Notes under the pieces: generated by a model
Told to the model about the DNA's origin: nothing
The model's database searches: none
The model's input: only the letters and a program-made list of their open reading frames with translations
Translations under genes and position numbers: made by a program
Assembly: GCF_013364275.1 (NCBI RefSeq)
Contig: NZ_CP054932.1
Location: 7,812,001-7,876,000, forward strand
Direction: 5' to 3'
Source: Actinomadura sp. NAK00032
Lineage (GTDB): Bacteria; Actinomycetota; Actinomycetes; Streptosporangiales; Streptosporangiaceae
DNA length: 64,000 nucleotides
Shown here: positions 61,544-64,000 of the stretch, piece by piece
Numbering within the stretch: position 1 is the stretch's first letter
Layout of the letters: each line of letters begins with the position of its first letter

Positions 61544-61864
61544 ATGTCGACTGCTGATCACTCCGGTTCGGGCCGGGTCGTGTCCTGGGTGGTGGTCGGC
61601 ATGACCTCCTGGTGGCTCGCCTTCCCGCTGGCTCTCGGAGTCGGGTTCGCGCTGGTCGACGGAGCCTCGGGCAACGTCGTCGGGAGGTCGGCCGCCGTGG
61701 CGCTGTTCTGGGCCGGGTTGGGGGGCGCCGCGCTCGCGCCGGTCGCCGGTCTCGTCGCGGCGGCGGTCGGACGACGGCGCAAGGCGGGCGCCTACTTCGC
61801 CGCGATGGCCGCGGTGACCCTCTGTTGCGTCCTGTTCATTCTCTACGCGCTCTCCCAGGCATAG
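61544..61864 (+). CDS. small membrane protein
   Basis: 106 residues with three hydrophobic segments (TSWWLAFPLALGVGFALVDG, AAVALFWAGLGGAALAPVAG, AGAYFAAMAAVTLCCVLFIL). Function and family unknown. ATG 61544; the upstream Shine-Dalgarno is weak. It ends before a strong hairpin. Confidence 0.7.
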   Translation: MSTADHSGSGRVVSWVVVGMTSWWLAFPLALGVGFALVDGASGNVVGRSAAVALFWAGLGGAALAPVAGLVAAAVGRRRKAGAYFAAMAAVTLCCVLFILYALSQA

Positions 61865-61885
61865 GACGCCCTGCCCGACGGCAAA

Positions 61886-61917
61886 GGCCCGCGACCCGAT
61901 TCGCCCGGTCGCGGGCC
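61886..61917. terminator. bidirectional terminator
   Basis: GGCCCGCGACC (61886-61896) pairs with GGTCGCGGGCC (61907-61917), between convergent genes, followed by CTCTCCC. Confidence 0.75.
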
Positions 61918-61939
61918 CTCTCCCATGCGGCGCGTCCCG

Positions 61940-62728
61940 CTACGCGGGCAGGGGGGCGCCGGTCTCCAGCAGCGACTTCAGGCTCGCCGCGATCGCGGGC
62001 CAGCCCTGGCCGATCATGCCGCGCAGGGCGCCTCCGGCGTCGAGGCCGTCGTGGACGACGGTGAGCTTCACCATCTCGCCGAGCGGCTCGATCTCGAAGG
62101 TCACCCTGGAGCGGGACTCGGCCTGCAGCTCGGCCAGCACGTCCTCGCCCACTCCGGCGCCCTCCGCCCATTCCGGGGTGAAGGTGTGCCAGGTGTAGGA
62201 CAGCCGGCGGCCGGGCTCGCACTCCAGGACGACCTGCTCGGGGTCGCCGGTGCGCCGGCCGCCCTCCTCCCAGGTCATCTCCGAGCCCGGTTTCCAGTCG
62301 GTCTCGAAGCCGACGCCCCAGTAGCGGCGCGTGAAGGCCGGGTCGGTCAGGGCCTCCCAGAGCCGTTCGGGCGTGGACTTGATGTAGGTCGTGTACACGA
62401 AAGCGTCGTTGCCGTCCATCGGCTGCTGCTCCAATGCCGTTCTGAGATCGGTGAGCGCGTTGGCGCGCTCCTGGTCGTAGCGCCTGATCCAGCGCTCGGC
62501 GATGGCGTTGATCGGCGCGGCGTTGAGGTAGTGGAGCTTCTCCCGGCCGCGCCGCGCCGCCACCACCAGCTGGGCGGCCTCCAGCACGGACAGGTGCTTG
62601 CTGACCGCCTGCCGGCTGGTGCCGAGGCCCGAGCACAGCTCGCGCAGGCTCTGCCCGTTGCGCTCGTTCAGCCGGTCCAGCAGCTTGCGCCGGGTGGGAT
62701 CGGCCAGCGCCCGGAAGACCTCGTCCAT
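61940..62728 (-). CDS. ArsR-AHSA1 (SRPBCC) fusion regulator
   Basis: 262 residues. An ArsR-type winged helix occupies residues 1-95 (EVFRALADPTRRKLLDRLNE, SGLGTSRQAVSKHLSVLEAA), fused to an AHSA1/SRPBCC ligand-binding domain (YIKSTPERLWEALTDPAFTR, YTWHTFTPEWAEG, TVVHDGLDAGG). In many actinomycetes these are two adjacent genes; here one chain joins sensor and DNA-binding parts. Start ATG 62728 after GAGGAG. A perfect dyad 43 bases upstream is its likely operator. Confidence 0.9.
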   Translation of the reverse strand: MDEVFRALADPTRRKLLDRLNERNGQSLRELCSGLGTSRQAVSKHLSVLEAAQLVVAARRGREKLHYLNAAPINAIAERWIRRYDQERANALTDLRTALEQQPMDGNDAFVYTTYIKSTPERLWEALTDPAFTRRYWGVGFETDWKPGSEMTWEEGGRRTGDPEQVVLECEPGRRLSYTWHTFTPEWAEGAGVGEDVLAELQAESRSRVTFEIEPLGEMVKLTVVHDGLDAGGALRGMIGQGWPAIAASLKSLLETGAPLPA

Positions 62729-62771
62729 GCTCGGCGACTCCTCGTTCCCGGTCGACTCGGCACCAGGATAG

Positions 62772-62787
62772 GCAACCATCTGGTTGC
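62772..62787. promoter_or_regulatory. ArsR operator dyad
   Basis: GCAACCATCTGGTTGC is a perfect seven-base-arm palindrome (GCAACCA/TGGTTGC) upstream of the ArsR-AHSA1 start, in the expected autoregulatory position. Confidence 0.7.
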
Positions 62788-63101
62788 ACTTCAAGGGCTG
62801 CGCTCGACCTGTCGAGGACAGCGTCCCGCGGCGGCCGCCCCGGACGCGCGCATTGCCTTGCCGCAACCGCCTTCGGGGCGCTGAGCTGGGAGTTTGATTT
62901 TGCTGGAGTTTGCCTTCGCTTGGTGATACGAGTAGCTTGGCCCCCGCCAAGGCGCTCACCAGGCGTTCTTGTCCCACCTGGCACCGAGCCGGTGGGGGCG
63001 GCGCGCCCCACGCGTCGTCCGGCGGCACCTCCCATGCACGCCGCCCGCGCCCTTGAACGGGCCCTACAACAGCAGCGCCGCTCTCTACATTCTCGTAGCG
63101 G
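62788..63101. other. gene-free region upstream of the riboswitch
   Basis: No coding evidence. It should hold the promoter of the riboswitch transcript; TTGCCT near 62909 and TACGAG about 17 bases later are weak candidates. Confidence 0.4.
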
Positions 63102-63226
63102 CACCCGCCGAGTCCGCCGCAGCGCGGAGCCGGGGACCCACCCTCGCACTGGGGTGAATCGGCCTGTCCGCAGGCCGTAGGGCGACTTCCACGCCCGAAC
63201 CCGTCAGCTAACCCGGTAGGCGGCCA
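63102..63226 (+). promoter_or_regulatory. c-di-AMP riboswitch (ydaO/yuaA type)
   Basis: The hallmark conserved blocks occur in order: GCCGAGTCCG, CGGAGCCGGGGACCCA, GGGGTGAATC, a variable GC stem (GGCCTG/CAGGCC), GGGCGACTTCCACGCCCGAA, and CCCGTCAGCTAACCCGGTAG. It lies 20 bases before an NlpC/P60-type gene, the classic actinobacterial setting in which c-di-AMP controls cell-wall hydrolases. Confidence 0.93.
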
Positions 63227-63246
63227 ATGGAAGCAAGGAGTCCCCC

Positions 63247-63984
63247 TTGACAGGCAAGCACAGCACGGGCAATCACAACGCGGGCGATCACGGCCCGGGA
63301 AACAACAGCACGGGAAAGCACAGCACGGGCAGGAACAAGAAGAAGTCGGGGCTTTTCGGGCTGAGCCCGCGCGCCAACGGCGCGATCCTCGGCCTGGCCG
63401 CGATCGGCGTGGCCGCCACGACCCTCCAGGCGACGGCCGGTTCGTCCGAGTCGGGCACGTCCGTCGCCTCCGTCCAGAGCATCCCCAAGCAGCGCGCCGC
63501 CGACCCGGAGCCGGGCAAGGACCCGGAGAAGGGCTCCGCGACGTCCGCCAAGACGGACACCACCGACGAGCGGTCGAAGGTCATCGCGCGGGCCAAGACC
63601 TGGAACCCGCACAGCGGCGACCGCGTGCCCTACAGCCAGACCGACTACCACAAGGGCTACCGCACCGACTGCTCCGGCTTCGTGGCGATGACCCTCGGGC
63701 TGGCGAAGCCGGGGCCGAACACCGTCGGCCTGACGTCCTCGCGCTTCACCGAGCGCATCAAGATGTCGGAGCTCAAGAAGGGCGACCTCGTGATGGACGC
63801 CGAGGGCACCAACACGACGCGCCATGTCGTCATCTTCGAGAAGTGGGCCAACAAGGCCCACACGTCCTACTGGGCGTTCGAGCAGCGCGGCCGGTACGGC
63901 ACCGACTACCGGACGCGCGACTACGGGCTCGACTCGGGCAGCGAGTACAAGGCCTACCGGCCGAAGAAGCTCAGCGACGCTTGA
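63247..63984 (+). CDS. NlpC/P60 family cell-wall hydrolase
   Basis: 245 residues. A hydrophilic N-terminus of Gly/His/Asn/Ser/Thr repeats (TGKHSTGNHNAG) precedes one membrane or signal segment (GAILGLAAIGVAATTLQATA), then a catalytic domain with the active Cys in GYRTDCSGFVAMTLGL and His in NTTRHVVIFEKW. It probably cuts peptidoglycan stem peptides. The TTG start at 63247 is supported by AAGGAG six bases upstream. Expression is controlled by the preceding c-di-AMP riboswitch. Confidence 0.9.
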   Translation: MTGKHSTGNHNAGDHGPGNNSTGKHSTGRNKKKSGLFGLSPRANGAILGLAAIGVAATTLQATAGSSESGTSVASVQSIPKQRAADPEPGKDPEKGSATSAKTDTTDERSKVIARAKTWNPHSGDRVPYSQTDYHKGYRTDCSGFVAMTLGLAKPGPNTVGLTSSRFTERIKMSELKKGDLVMDAEGTNTTRHVVIFEKWANKAHTSYWAFEQRGRYGTDYRTRDYGLDSGSEYKAYRPKKLSDA

Positions 63985-64000
63985 TGGCGACGCCGGCCAT

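Noticed and set aside
63001..63180. Small coding frames across the riboswitch
   Set aside because: The conserved ydaO-type blocks explain the sequence, and the frames lack ribosome-binding sites.

Overview
This is a high-GC actinobacterial chromosome segment. Gene content and style point to the Thermomonosporaceae (Actinomadura-like); this is inferred from protein families and base composition, and no search was run. The centre follows, in mirrored order, the conserved actinobacterial housekeeping block known from Mycobacterium tuberculosis Rv1292-Rv1321: argS-like/nrtL, lysA, hom, thrC, thrB, rho, rpmE, prfA, prmC, sua5, wecA, atpI-like, atpBEFHAGDC, DUF2550, cobalamin adenosyltransferase and nucS.

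Layout. 0-8 kb: a partial 3-hydroxyacyl-CoA dehydrogenase, an LLM flavin oxidoreductase, an SCO5389-family protein, a frameshifted HEAT-repeat gene, nucS, DUF3224, two TetR regulators, a site-2-type protease and an NmrA-like reductase. 8-12.5 kb: a PadR-controlled set of membrane protein, carotenoid-cleavage-type oxygenase and aldehyde dehydrogenase. 12.5-19.3 kb: GNAT, helix-hairpin-helix and hemerythrin proteins, an HNH endonuclease, a DUF6745 operon headed by a decayed serine hydrolase, and a 36-residue peptide gene. 19.3-25 kb: GMC oxidoreductase, adenosyltransferase, DUF4097 lipoprotein, M28 peptidase and DUF2550. 25-33 kb: the complete F-type ATP synthase operon with two small AtpI/AtpZ-like genes. 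33-39.6 kb: wecA-like transferase, DUF2207 and secreted proteins, and sua5-prmC-prfA-rpmE. 39.7-41.9 kb: a two-component system inserted between rpmE and rho. 42-50.5 kb: rho, thrB, thrC, hom, lysA, nrtL and a CheY-like regulator. 50.6-54.7 kb: tRNA-Arg(CCG) followed by a decayed, apparently tandem, tRNA-targeted integrative element. 54.7-64 kb: a uronate-dehydrogenase-like SDR, secreted proteins, a second two-component system with a divergent HTH-membrane protein, a GH16 glycosidase, lipoprotein and membrane proteins, an ArsR-AHSA1 fusion, and an NlpC/P60 protein behind a c-di-AMP (ydaO-type) riboswitch.

Most striking signals. (1) The same 18-bp palindrome and a second promoter block lie at matching distances upstream of the DUF4097 lipoprotein gene and of the rho-linked two-component system 20 kb away, which suggests a regulon. 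(2) The palindrome GGCCCTAGGGCC lies about 90-95 bp upstream of both the GH16 gene and a secreted-protein gene, on either side of the second two-component system. (3) Five DnaA-box-like 9-mers lie in exact 13-bp register upstream of wecA, and another exact box lies in the ATP synthase promoter region. (4) Three copies of the tRNA-Arg 3' end mark a tandem element whose integrase has lost its N-terminus at a repeated sequence. Several unrelated short tandem repeats sit in the intergenic regions.
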